Shown: positions 1 to 6,342 of the stretch, piece after piece
Layout of the letters: every line of letters begins with the position of its first letter
How positions within the stretch are numbered: position 1 is the first letter of the stretch
Assembly: GCA_964637725.1 (NCBI GenBank)
Contig: CAZWXH010000054.1
Span: forward strand, 1 to 11,972
Direction of reading: 5' to 3'
DNA: 11,972 nt
Source of the DNA: CAZWXH01 sp964637725
GTDB lineage: Bacteria > Bacillota_I > Bacilli_A > Erysipelotrichales > Coprobacillaceae
Notes under the pieces: model-generated
The model's database searches: none
What the model was told of the DNA's origin: nothing
Seen by the model: the letters and a program-made list of their open reading frames with translations, nothing else
Translations under genes and position numbers: made by a program

Positions 1-4
1 AATT

Positions 5-56
5 CCCCTTTTTAAATATACCTCCATATTGTACATGAATTCCTAATAAAAGTAAA
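5..56 (-). promoter_or_regulatory. Possible promoter and RBS for a gene beyond the left edge
   Basis: On the minus strand TTTACT (51-56) and TACAAT (28-33) are separated by 17 nt. They are followed by a GGAGG (22-26) and an AAGGGG (5-10) but by no start codon inside the window. The position just past the rubrerythrin terminator would suit a new leftward transcript. The match to sigma-A consensus is only moderate in an A+T-rich stretch, so this is tentative. Confidence 0.3.
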
Positions 57-86
57 AGAAAAAAGTGATGAAAATATCATCACTTT
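56..86 (-). terminator. Rho-independent terminator of the rubrerythrin gene
   Basis: A perfect 10-bp stem (62-71 pairing with 77-86) has a 5-nt loop. On the minus strand it is followed by a T-rich run, TTTTTT then CTTTT. It starts 5 nt after the tandem TAA TAA stop codons of the rubrerythrin gene, so that gene is probably transcribed alone. Confidence 0.88.
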
Positions 87-93
87 CAATTTA

Positions 94-747
94 TTAATAG
101 TTTTCAACCATTCGTTCAAAATATGCTTTTGAATAACCACATACAGGACATACTTCAGGAGCACTATCTCCTTCAAAAATAAATCCACATTGTCTACATT
201 TCCAACCTTTTGGTGCATCACCTTTAAAAGTCTTACCATTTCTGTAGTTATCTAATAATCTTAAATAACGTGCTTCATGTGATTTTTCAACTTTTCCAAC
301 ATTTTCAAACTTAATTGCTAATTCTTCAAAACCTTCTTCTCTTGCTTCTTTAGCCATTCTTGCATACATGTCAGTCCATTCTTCATTTTCACCAGCAGCA
401 GCAGCAACTAAATTTTCATCAGTTCCACCAATACCATGGAATTCACTAAACCACATTTTAGCATGTTGTTTTTCTTGATCAGCAGTTTCAGCAAAAATTG
501 CTGCAACTTGTTCTAATCCTTCTTTTTTAGCAACTTCTGCGAAATAAGTGTATTTATTTCTTGCCTGAGATTCACCCGCAAAAGCTTCCATTAAATTTTT
601 TTCTGTTTTTGTTCCAGCATATTGACTTGTTGATTTCTCTTCTAATTTTTCGAATTTATCTGCACCTACTTTACAGATTGGACATACTTCAGGAGCACTA
701 TCTCCTTCATGAATATATCCACATACTTTACATACCCATTTTGACAT
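94..747 (-). CDS. rbr: Rubrerythrin with N- and C-terminal rubredoxin domains
   Basis: A cytoplasmic non-heme iron protein that, by family knowledge, reduces hydrogen peroxide to water in anaerobes, with rubredoxin-type iron passing electrons to a diiron site. From the chosen start (217 aa) there is a rubredoxin-like knuckle pair at C6-x2-C9 and C22-P-x-C25. A ferritin-like four-helix diiron domain spans about 48-170, with E54, E59, E92-x2-H95, E120 and E154-x2-H157 as likely ligands. A second rubredoxin follows at C184-x2-C187 and C200-x2-C203. Classical rubrerythrin has only the C-terminal rubredoxin and the 'reverse' type only the N-terminal one; this protein has both. The start at 747 gives 11 nt from GGAGG, whereas the upstream in-frame ATG at 756 lies only 2 nt from it. 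The gene has its own promoter and terminator. Identity is firm; the physiological electron donor is not visible here. Confidence 0.95.
   Translation of the reverse strand: MSKWVCKVCGYIHEGDSAPEVCPICKVGADKFEKLEEKSTSQYAGTKTEKNLMEAFAGESQARNKYTYFAEVAKKEGLEQVAAIFAETADQEKQHAKMWFSEFHGIGGTDENLVAAAAGENEEWTDMYARMAKEAREEGFEELAIKFENVGKVEKSHEARYLRLLDNYRNGKTFKGDAPKGWKCRQCGFIFEGDSAPEVCPVCGYSKAYFERMVENY
146..175. repeat. 30-nt perfect direct repeat, copy 1 (C-terminal rubredoxin)
   Basis: These 30 nt are identical to 680-709. Both copies encode the ten residues EGDSAPEVCP of a rubredoxin domain within the same gene. Similarity continues into the flank with a few mismatches. Confidence 0.93.
680..709. repeat. 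30-nt perfect direct repeat, copy 2 (N-terminal rubredoxin)
   Basis: Identical at all 30 positions to 146-175, in the same orientation. Recombination between the copies would delete the diiron domain in frame (spacing 534 nt, a multiple of three) and leave one rubredoxin. Confidence 0.93.
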
Positions 748-756
748 AACTTTCAT

Positions 757-763
757 TTCCTCC
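757..763 (-). promoter_or_regulatory. RBS that decides the rubrerythrin start
   Basis: GGAGGAA on the minus strand. It runs directly into an ATG at 754-756, which is too close (2 nt from GGAGG) for efficient initiation. The next in-frame ATG at 745-747, 11 nt from GGAGG, begins the usual MSKWVCKVCG rubredoxin N-terminus. Confidence 0.8.
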
Positions 764-784
764 TTAATTTTTATATCTAAATCT

Positions 785-812
785 ATTATACAACAATATA
801 AATGAAAATCAA
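785..812 (-). promoter_or_regulatory. Sigma-A-type promoter of rubrerythrin
   Basis: Minus-strand TTGATT (807-812), a 16-nt spacer and a consensus TATAAT (785-790). Transcription would start near 778, giving a leader of about 30 nt before the start codon. Confidence 0.65.
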
Positions 813-827
813 GAACTTTTTAAATAA

Positions 828-842
828 TAGTAATCATTACTA
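828..842. promoter_or_regulatory. Perfect 7-1-7 palindrome, Fur/PerR/Zur-format box
   Basis: TAGTAAT-C-ATTACTA is a perfect inverted repeat of 7-bp arms around one base, the format bound by Fur-superfamily repressors. From memory of Bacillus consensus boxes, it differs by one base per arm from Zur and by two from PerR or Fur. It lies 15 nt upstream of the rbr -35 element, between two divergent promoters. Rubrerythrin genes are commonly under peroxide-sensing PerR control, so a PerR-type regulator is the likeliest reader by context. The upstream placement is unusual for simple repression. Confidence 0.5.
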
Positions 843-885
843 GTATATTAATTGATGAAATTCCACTCTTATTTATTCAGTATTA

Positions 886-914
886 TTGTTTTTTAGATAT
901 CTATATAGTATAAT
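886..914 (+). promoter_or_regulatory. Sigma-A-type promoter of the panT-coaBC-coaX operon
   Basis: TTGTTT (886-891), a 17-nt spacer and a consensus TATAAT (909-914). The expected start near 920-922 coincides with the 5' arm of the leader stem, giving a leader of roughly 108 nt before panT. Confidence 0.72.
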
Positions 915-919
915 GACCA

Positions 920-1014
920 TGTTAAAAGCGATATCCATAGTAATGACCTGCTGGCATTAACTTTATCTTCCCTTTTAACAAAACTAATGAAACGTCGTAT
1001 TCATATGAAACGAC
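920..1014 (+). ncRNA. Structured 5' leader of panT, candidate cis-regulatory RNA
   Basis: A perfect 9-bp stem joins 920-928 with 972-980. Inside it, GATA (930-933) can pair with TATC (964-967). A hairpin follows, TAATG (941-945) with CATTA (955-959), a bulged A at 946, and CC/GG closing a TGCT tetraloop. A separate hairpin, GTCGT (994-998) with ACGAC (1010-1014), has a bulged A at 999, an inner TTC/GAA stem and an ATAT loop; it ends 3 nt before GGAGG. I do not recognise a known riboswitch. Single hairpins with bulged adenines recall the 'pan' motif described before pantothenate-synthesis genes, but I cannot verify a match. Confidence 0.45.
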
Positions 1015-1017
1015 AGT

Positions 1018-1022
1018 GGAGG
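1018..1022 (+). promoter_or_regulatory. RBS that decides the panT start
   Basis: GGAGG followed by six bases and the ATG at 1029. An in-frame ATG at 987 would add 14 very basic residues and has no Shine-Dalgarno sequence; its codons lie inside the leader hairpin. Confidence 0.88.
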
Positions 1023-1028
1023 AAAAAA

Positions 1029-1619
1029 ATGAATAAACAAAAAACAAAGAACCTTGCGTTCCTATCGCTATTTATAGCGATTGAAATTCTCATGGTGATG
1101 GTACCCTTTCTAGGTTTTATCCCTATTGGCCCTTTGCGTGCAACAACATTGCACATTCCTGTCATAATTGCAGGAATTGTTCTTGGAAAAAATAAGGGTA
1201 CAATTATTGGACTTGTCTTTGGACTTTCTAGTTTGGTAATGAATACTATTTCACCTACAATCACTTCTTTTGTCTTTTCACCTTTTATTAGCGGGAGTAT
1301 TTTAAGTGCAATTGTTGCGATTGTTCCCCGTGTATTAATTGGTTATGTTGCTGGTTTCACATATGAAAAGATCAAAGCAAAAAATGAATTTCTTGCAATG
1401 AGCATCGGTTCTTTTTTAGGTGCTATGACAAATACTATTTTGGTATTAGGTGGAATCTACTTTCTATTTGGTTCTGAGTATGCAGTAGCAATCGGTAAGG
1501 ACTTTGCTCTTTTACTACCCTACCTTTTTGGTATTATAACAACTTCAGGAATATTAGAAGCTGTTGTTGGAACAATTATTGCTGTTATGGCTTCAAAAGT
1601 ACTTGTTAAGATAAAATAA
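1029..1619 (+). CDS. panT: ECF transporter S component, probable pantothenate-specific PanT
   Basis: An integral membrane substrate-binding subunit of an energy-coupling factor vitamin transporter. The 196-aa protein is almost wholly hydrophobic, with about six membrane segments (roughly 8-28, 40-58, 60-76, 86-112, 122-146 and 165-192). The short loop ATTLHIPVIIAG (38-49) is of the kind seen in riboflavin/pantothenate-type S components. Substrate specificity is inferred mainly from context: it is first in an operon with coaBC and coaX, which act on pantothenate and its phosphorylated derivatives, and panT-coa linkage is known in Streptococcaceae. The ATPase and T subunits (EcfA, EcfA', EcfT) are not in the window, as expected for group II ECF systems with a shared energising module. 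A folate or riboflavin S component is the main alternative, but the neighbours argue against it. The stop is 18 nt before the coaBC start. Confidence 0.82.
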   Translation: MNKQKTKNLAFLSLFIAIEILMVMVPFLGFIPIGPLRATTLHIPVIIAGIVLGKNKGTIIGLVFGLSSLVMNTISPTITSFVFSPFISGSILSAIVAIVPRVLIGYVAGFTYEKIKAKNEFLAMSIGSFLGAMTNTILVLGGIYFLFGSEYAVAIGKDFALLLPYLFGIITTSGILEAVVGTIIAVMASKVLVKIK

Positions 1620-1625
1620 AGAAAT

Positions 1626-1629
1626 GAGG
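1626..1629 (+). promoter_or_regulatory. RBS that decides the coaBC start
   Basis: GAGG is 8 nt from the ATG at 1638 but only 2 nt from the in-frame ATG at 1632. The later start gives the standard MNKKIIVGITGS N-terminus. Confidence 0.75.
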
Positions 1630-1637
1630 TAATGATT

Positions 1638-2831
1638 ATGAATAAGAAAATCATTGTTGGTATTACAGGAAGTATTGCTGCTTTTAAATCTGTACAATTA
1701 ATTAGTGATTTAATAAAGAAAGACTTTATTGTAGAAGTCTTGATGAGTGAGAGTGCAACACGTTTTATTACACCTATATGCATTCAATCACTAACAAAAA
1801 GAAAAGTTTATGTCGATACATTCGACGAAGAGAATCCAGCTATTATAACTCATGTTGATATAGTGAAAGATGCAAATTTATTTATCGTTGTTCCAGCGAG
1901 TGCCCATACAATAGCAAAACTAGCCTATGGAATGGCAGACAATATGCTGACTTCAGCTTTTTTAGCAGCAACTTGTCCAAAGTTAATTGCGCCAGCAATG
2001 AATGTTCATATGTTTGATAATCCTATAACTCAAAAAAATATTTTAACATTAAAAGACTATGGAGTCATGTTTGTAGAACCCGCTTGTGGGTTATTAGCTT
2101 GTGGAGATATCGGAAGAGGCAAGCTAGCTGATCAAGAAGATATTATGGAAATGATCAACTATGCCTTATGTGATAAACCTTTAGTTGGAAAAAAAGTGTT
2201 AGTTAGCGCTGGTCCAACACAAGAGAGTCTTGATCCTGTACGTTTTCTTACAAATCATTCAAGTGGAAAAATGGGCTATGCTATTGCTAAGGCAGCATTT
2301 TGCCTTGGAGCAGATGTCACTTTAGTCAGTGGTAAAACCCATTTAAAAAAACCTTATGGAATAAATACAATCGATGTTATTAGTGCAAATGATATGTATG
2401 AAGTTATAATGAATTACTCTAATGAACAAGACATTATCATTATGTCAGCAGCTGTTGGTGACTATTGTTCAAAAGTAATCAATGAGAATAAAATCAAGAA
2501 ATCAGATAATACTCTAACATTAGAACTCATCAAAAATAAAGATATATTAGAAGAACTTGGTAAAAATAAAAAAAGCCATCAAATTTTATGTGGTTTTGCG
2601 ATGGAGACAAGTGATTTAATTGAAAATGCAACAAAGAAATTAAATAAGAAAAACTGTGATATGATTGTAGCTAATCATTTAAAGACTGAAGGTGCGGGTT
2701 TTAATACCGACACAAATGTTGTTACATTTATAACAAAAGATTATCAAAAAGATCTAGATTTATTATCTAAGGATCAACTTTCTTATGAAATACTTAAAGA
2801 ACTTAAAAGAATGGAGGATGAGTCATGTTAG
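1638..2831 (+). CDS. coaBC: Bifunctional phosphopantothenate-cysteine ligase/decarboxylase CoaBC
   Basis: A cytoplasmic enzyme for steps 2 and 3 of CoA synthesis: ligation of cysteine to 4'-phosphopantothenate, then FMN-dependent decarboxylation to 4'-phosphopantetheine. The 397-aa length is typical of the fused protein. The N-terminal CoaC half (about 1-178) has the glycine/serine flavin-binding start GITGSIAAFK (8-17), the active-site His72 in THVDI, PAMN at 119-122 and the substrate flap ACGLLACGDIGRGKLAD (149-165) with Cys155. The C-terminal CoaB half (from about 180) has SAGPT (190-194) and NHSSGKMG (206-213), the nucleotide and substrate motifs. All expected catalytic residues are present. 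The gene overlaps coaX by 7 nt, so the two are probably translationally coupled. Some streptococci carry separate coaB and coaC genes beside panT; here they are fused. Confidence 0.96.
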   Translation: MNKKIIVGITGSIAAFKSVQLISDLIKKDFIVEVLMSESATRFITPICIQSLTKRKVYVDTFDEENPAIITHVDIVKDANLFIVVPASAHTIAKLAYGMADNMLTSAFLAATCPKLIAPAMNVHMFDNPITQKNILTLKDYGVMFVEPACGLLACGDIGRGKLADQEDIMEMINYALCDKPLVGKKVLVSAGPTQESLDPVRFLTNHSSGKMGYAIAKAAFCLGADVTLVSGKTHLKKPYGINTIDVISANDMYEVIMNYSNEQDIIIMSAAVGDYCSKVINENKIKKSDNTLTLELIKNKDILEELGKNKKSHQILCGFAMETSDLIENATKKLNKKNCDMIVANHLKTEGAGFNTDTNVVTFITKDYQKDLDLLSKDQLSYEILKELKRMEDESC

Positions 2832-3598
2832 TTGTTATTGATATTGGAAATACAAACATTACAATCGGTGTTTATAATCAAAATGAATTAATTGGTAACT
2901 ATAGATTAACGACATGGTTTAAAAGAACCTCTGATGAATATGGATTTATGTTACTATCATTCTTAAATGCTTCATCTATTCAAGTGGAACAAGTAGAAGA
3001 CATCATTATTAGTAGTGTTGTTCCTAAAATCAACTATTCTTTTACAAACTCTATAAAAAAATATTTTCATAAAGAACCTATCTTTATTGGCCCTGGTATC
3101 AAAACTGGGATAGATATCCGTATTGACAATCCGTCTGCTCTAGGTGCAGATCGTTTAGTTGATGCCGCAGGAGCATTCTATACATATGGTGGGCCTTGTA
3201 TTGTTATTGATTTTGGGACCGCAACGACTTATGACGTTGTAACTGCTAAAGGTGAATTTATCGGTGGTGCAACTGCTCCTGGAATTGGGATTAGTGCCGA
3301 AGCATTGTCTTCTCAAGCAGCTAAGCTTCCAGAGATAGAAATACGCAAACCTGATAAAATCATTGCAAAAAATACTGTCAAAAGTATGCAAGCTGGTATT
3401 GTCTATGGTTATATTGGACAAACTGAATATATTATTAAAAAAATAAAGGCAGAGTATGGAGAAGATATGAAGGTTGTTACAACTGGAGGATTGGGACGAA
3501 TTATCGCAAATGAAACAGATCAAATAGATATCTATGATAGTGATCTGACATTCAAAGGTCTAAAGACTATTTATGAAAAAACAAAAAAGAATTTATAA
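2825..3598 (+). CDS. coaX: Type III pantothenate kinase CoaX
   Basis: Phosphorylates pantothenate with ATP, the first committed step of CoA synthesis. The 257-aa protein is a cytoplasmic ASKHA-fold kinase. Motifs in order are the phosphate-binding DIGNTNITIG (6-15), the pantothenate-binding segment ending in GADRLVDAAGA (107-117) with catalytic Asp109, IDFGTATTYDV (128-138) with the Asp129 expected near the monovalent-cation site, and TGGLG near residue 220. Type III enzymes need K+ or NH4+ and, by family knowledge, are not feedback-inhibited by CoA, so control of the pathway may rest on gene expression or uptake. Translation starts at an ATG inside the last codons of coaBC, 7 nt after GGAGG (2813-2817). 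The coding region ends at the terminator stem. CoaD and CoaE, needed to finish CoA, are not in the window. Confidence 0.96.
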   Translation: MLVVIDIGNTNITIGVYNQNELIGNYRLTTWFKRTSDEYGFMLLSFLNASSIQVEQVEDIIISSVVPKINYSFTNSIKKYFHKEPIFIGPGIKTGIDIRIDNPSALGADRLVDAAGAFYTYGGPCIVIDFGTATTYDVVTAKGEFIGGATAPGIGISAEALSSQAAKLPEIEIRKPDKIIAKNTVKSMQAGIVYGYIGQTEYIIKKIKAEYGEDMKVVTTGGLGRIIANETDQIDIYDSDLTFKGLKTIYEKTKKNL

Positions 3599-3627
3599 AG
3601 AAGGCTAACTATGTTTAGCCTTCTTTT
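3598..3627. terminator. Bidirectional terminator between converging operons
   Basis: A perfect 11-bp stem pairs 3598-3608 with 3615-3625 across a 6-nt loop. On the plus strand it ends in TTTT (3624-3627) and terminates coaX. On the minus strand the stem is followed by CTTTATAAATT and can stop the patatin transcript. The last codons and the TAG of the patatin gene (3605-3607) lie within the stem, and the coaX stop touches its first base. Confidence 0.88.
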
Positions 3628-4885
3628 CATGATATAACATATATAATAACTTTGCGATAACTAATTCTTTATTGAACATAGAGCCAAATACGACATTTCC
3701 AATTTTTCTCTCTTGAGGATATATCATTTCATGTAACAATCTTCCTACAATTCCTTTAATACTCATATCAGAAAATGTCTTCATCAACTCTTCTGTCGAG
3801 CTTAAAGTCAGTGCTTGATACTCCTTAGCAGTATAACTTTCAAAATCTTTAAGTATATCCTTAACAAAAATATCAAACTTATAAACATAACTTGCATCAC
3901 GATTAAGTATTTCCGCAATCCAATCTAATGTGATATACAAATATTCCTTTTCATTTAAAGGTTGAAACTTATTTGCCTCTAAGTATTTGTTATAGAGACT
4001 ACTTTTAGATTCTCCCTTAGAAGAACTTAGTGTTCTTTCTAAATAGAGAACTTCTTTATAAAACTCTTGATATAAAGGTGTGTCAAATTTTTCGAAAGTA
4101 TATTTTATACCATCTAACTTGTCAAAGGCTTTCATAGCAGTTTGATACCCAATACGTTTGTTTCTTTCTAAAGAGTCTTTAGAAAAATCCAAGAAAGATC
4201 CTAAATCAACATAAGGTGCTGTGTATTTTATATGAGGACGATTTACATAATGTTTATGCGTTATATCACTCTTCATATCAACAACAAGAACTTCATCTGC
4301 TCCCATATCAAATGCTAAATCAATAGGAAGATTATCATAATAACCTCCATCGATATATGATTGTTCATTAAATGTATGAATTGGAAATACAGGAAAACAT
4401 GAAGCGCTCGCTATTAAGTAATCAAGAATATGGTCTTTCTCCATTTCTTTTTTTGTGATAAATAGTGGTTTTAATGATGGATATAAGACTGTACACAAAC
4501 CAAAATCAATTGGTGAAGATAATAATTTATCTTCTTTTAAAAGACTTTTTAATAATTCTTTTAATGGTGTAATATCTGCACCTTTTTCTTTTAAATAAGT
4601 TTTAAAGAAAGATAACATTAAATTGGATTGATTAAGCATTGTATCAAAATCAAATGAAAAATCAGAATCAAACTCTCCCGCAAATACATGATTAATATCT
4701 AATGTATTCCATAAAGTTTGTAATGCATCATAATCTTGTTGTGCCAATAAACATCCATTTAATGCCCCTATGGATGTACCAGTTACAATCTGATAATCAA
4801 TATTCATTTCATTTAATGCCTTTATATACCCTACTTCATAAGCTCCCTTAGAGCCACCACCAGCAAGAACTAACGCTCTTTTCAT
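3605..4885 (-). CDS. Patatin-like phospholipase family protein
   Basis: A probable cytoplasmic lipid acyl hydrolase of the bacterial patatin family, with a Ser-Asp dyad. The oxyanion-hole glycine loop GGGSKGAYE is at residues 9-17, the nucleophile elbow GTSIG at 36-40 (Ser38), and the Asp motif DGGYYDNLP at 179-187 (Asp179). No signal peptide or membrane segment is visible. The catalytic core occupies about the first 215 residues; the remaining ~210 residues are charged and probably helical, with no motif I recognise. The true substrate is unknown: phospholipids, lysophospholipids or storage lipids are all possible. The start has GAGGGG (4891-4896) 5 nt upstream. It is 2 nt downstream of the malQ stop, so co-translation with malQ is likely. 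It is the last gene of the minus-strand run and ends in the shared terminator. Confidence 0.9.
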   Translation of the reverse strand: MKRALVLAGGGSKGAYEVGYIKALNEMNIDYQIVTGTSIGALNGCLLAQQDYDALQTLWNTLDINHVFAGEFDSDFSFDFDTMLNQSNLMLSFFKTYLKEKGADITPLKELLKSLLKEDKLLSSPIDFGLCTVLYPSLKPLFITKKEMEKDHILDYLIASASCFPVFPIHTFNEQSYIDGGYYDNLPIDLAFDMGADEVLVVDMKSDITHKHYVNRPHIKYTAPYVDLGSFLDFSKDSLERNKRIGYQTAMKAFDKLDGIKYTFEKFDTPLYQEFYKEVLYLERTLSSSKGESKSSLYNKYLEANKFQPLNEKEYLYITLDWIAEILNRDASYVYKFDIFVKDILKDFESYTAKEYQALTLSSTEELMKTFSDMSIKGIVGRLLHEMIYPQERKIGNVVFGSMFNKELVIAKLLYMLYHEKKAKHS

Positions 4886-4887
4886 TC

Positions 4888-6333
4888 TTACCCCTCTTTT
4901 CTACGACTTGATTCTATTATATTTTGAAACTCTTTTAAATATGTGTCAAAACAATCAAAAGATGTAATACGATATTCCCAGTTAGGTGAACCTATCATTC
5001 CAGGTATATTAAAGCGACATGAAGAATCTTCACCCATCATATCCCATAAAGGAATAATTGTTTGTGATGCATTTAAATCTAAACAATAATGAATTACTTT
5101 TTGATAAACCTCTTCATCATTATAATGAGAAAGCATTTCCATGACTTTGTTTTTTTCTTCTTCACTTAAACTCTCTAACCATCCCTTTAAAGTATCATTA
5201 TCATGTGTCCCTGTATACACGACAACTTTATTAAAACCAAAATCATAACTATGATGAAATTGAAATACATACATTCCTTTTAAGTTATAATGATCTCTGA
5301 GATGATAAACTTCTTCTCTTAACTCACCTAAATCTTCTGCAAGAATTGAAAGTTGAGGGATTTTTGTAAATAATGTATCAAATAGAGCATAACCAGGAGC
5401 CTCTATCCATTCACCAATAATAGCAGTAGGTTCACTTTCAGGTATTTTCCAATAAGTATCAAAGGCTCTAAAATGATCGATTCGAACTGTATCATATAAC
5501 TTGGATGCCCCTTGCATACGTTCTACCCAGAAATCAAAACTATGATCTTTAAGATAATTCCAATCATAAAGAGGGTTTCCCCATCTTTGTCCAAATTTAC
5601 TAAAGTAATCAGGTGGAACACCGGCTACAAATGAAGGAATTCCATCTTCTTCTAACAAAAAACATTCTTGATTTGTCCATACATCTACAGAATCCAAACC
5701 AACATAGATTGGCATATCTCCAATAATTGAGATTCCTTTTTGATTTGCGTATGACTTTAAATCATACCATTGTTTAAAAAAATGAAACTGTAAAAATATA
5801 TGATAATTAATTTCTTTTAAAAACGGAGTTAAAGCAAAGTTTTGATTTTTATAGTAGTATTTATATTGATCATCCCATTCAATCCATGGAAGATCATTAT
5901 TTTGTTCTTTAAAAACTTTAAAAATAGCATAATCATGAACCCATTTATTTTCATCTATAAATTGATGATAAGCATCACTTTCTTCAAATCTAGAAAAAGC
6001 CTTTAAATATAATTCATGTTTAACTTTTCTAATATCTTGATAAGCAACAAAAGAAAGTTGACTATTATAATAAGTCACTTCCTCTTCTAATAATAAACCT
6101 TCATCAATAAATCGTTCCAAGCTTAAATATAAATCATCCCCTGCTTGACTAGATAAAGGTTGATATGGTGAATTACCATAACCCAAAGGATTAAGTGGTA
6201 ATATTTGCCATAATGAAATTGATGATTGAGATAATTTATCAACAAGTTCATATGCATGTTTTCCAAAATCTCCAACACCATACCTATTTGGTAGTGATGA
6301 GATTGGAAAAAGAATTCCTACTTGATTTTCCAT
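4888..6333 (-). CDS. malQ: 4-alpha-glucanotransferase (amylomaltase, GH77)
   Basis: A cytoplasmic enzyme that transfers alpha-1,4-glucan segments between maltodextrins and releases glucose, used in maltodextrin or glycogen breakdown. At 481 aa it is near the usual ~500 of bacterial MalQ. GH77 motifs are the N-terminal GVGDFG (19-24) and SPYQPLSS (55-62), then VRIDHFRAF (283-291) with the nucleophile Asp286, AEDLG (332-336) with the acid/base Glu333, and GTHDNDT (375-381) with the transition-state Asp378. All three catalytic carboxylates are present. The RBS AGGGG (6340-6344) overlaps the stop codon of the LUD gene, 9 nt upstream. No maltodextrin transporter, phosphorylase or MalR-type regulator lies nearby, so the gene is outside its usual sugar-operon context and appears appended to the iron operon. 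Confidence 0.96.
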   Translation of the reverse strand: MENQVGILFPISSLPNRYGVGDFGKHAYELVDKLSQSSISLWQILPLNPLGYGNSPYQPLSSQAGDDLYLSLERFIDEGLLLEEEVTYYNSQLSFVAYQDIRKVKHELYLKAFSRFEESDAYHQFIDENKWVHDYAIFKVFKEQNNDLPWIEWDDQYKYYYKNQNFALTPFLKEINYHIFLQFHFFKQWYDLKSYANQKGISIIGDMPIYVGLDSVDVWTNQECFLLEEDGIPSFVAGVPPDYFSKFGQRWGNPLYDWNYLKDHSFDFWVERMQGASKLYDTVRIDHFRAFDTYWKIPESEPTAIIGEWIEAPGYALFDTLFTKIPQLSILAEDLGELREEVYHLRDHYNLKGMYVFQFHHSYDFGFNKVVVYTGTHDNDTLKGWLESLSEEEKNKVMEMLSHYNDEEVYQKVIHYCLDLNASQTIIPLWDMMGEDSSCRFNIPGMIGSPNWEYRITSFDCFDTYLKEFQNIIESSRRKEG

Positions 6334-6342
6334 ATTGCTCCC

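Noticed and set aside
12..239. Minus-strand open frame across the rubrerythrin 3' end
   Set aside because: It runs through the terminator and the rubredoxin coding region in another frame, with no ribosome site or recognisable product.
987..1028. N-terminal extension of panT from the ATG at 987
   Set aside because: It has no ribosome site, adds 14 mostly basic residues atypical of S components and overlaps a hairpin. The ATG at 1029 has GGAGG at ideal spacing.
900..1028. THF (folate) or FMN riboswitch before an ECF S component
   Set aside because: The conserved core sequences and size of those riboswitches, as I know them, are not seen. The downstream CoA genes also point to pantothenate.
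3155..3523. Minus-strand open frame inside coaX
   Set aside because: It is antisense to catalytic motifs of CoaX, with a Cys/Asn/Ser-rich composition and no ribosome site.
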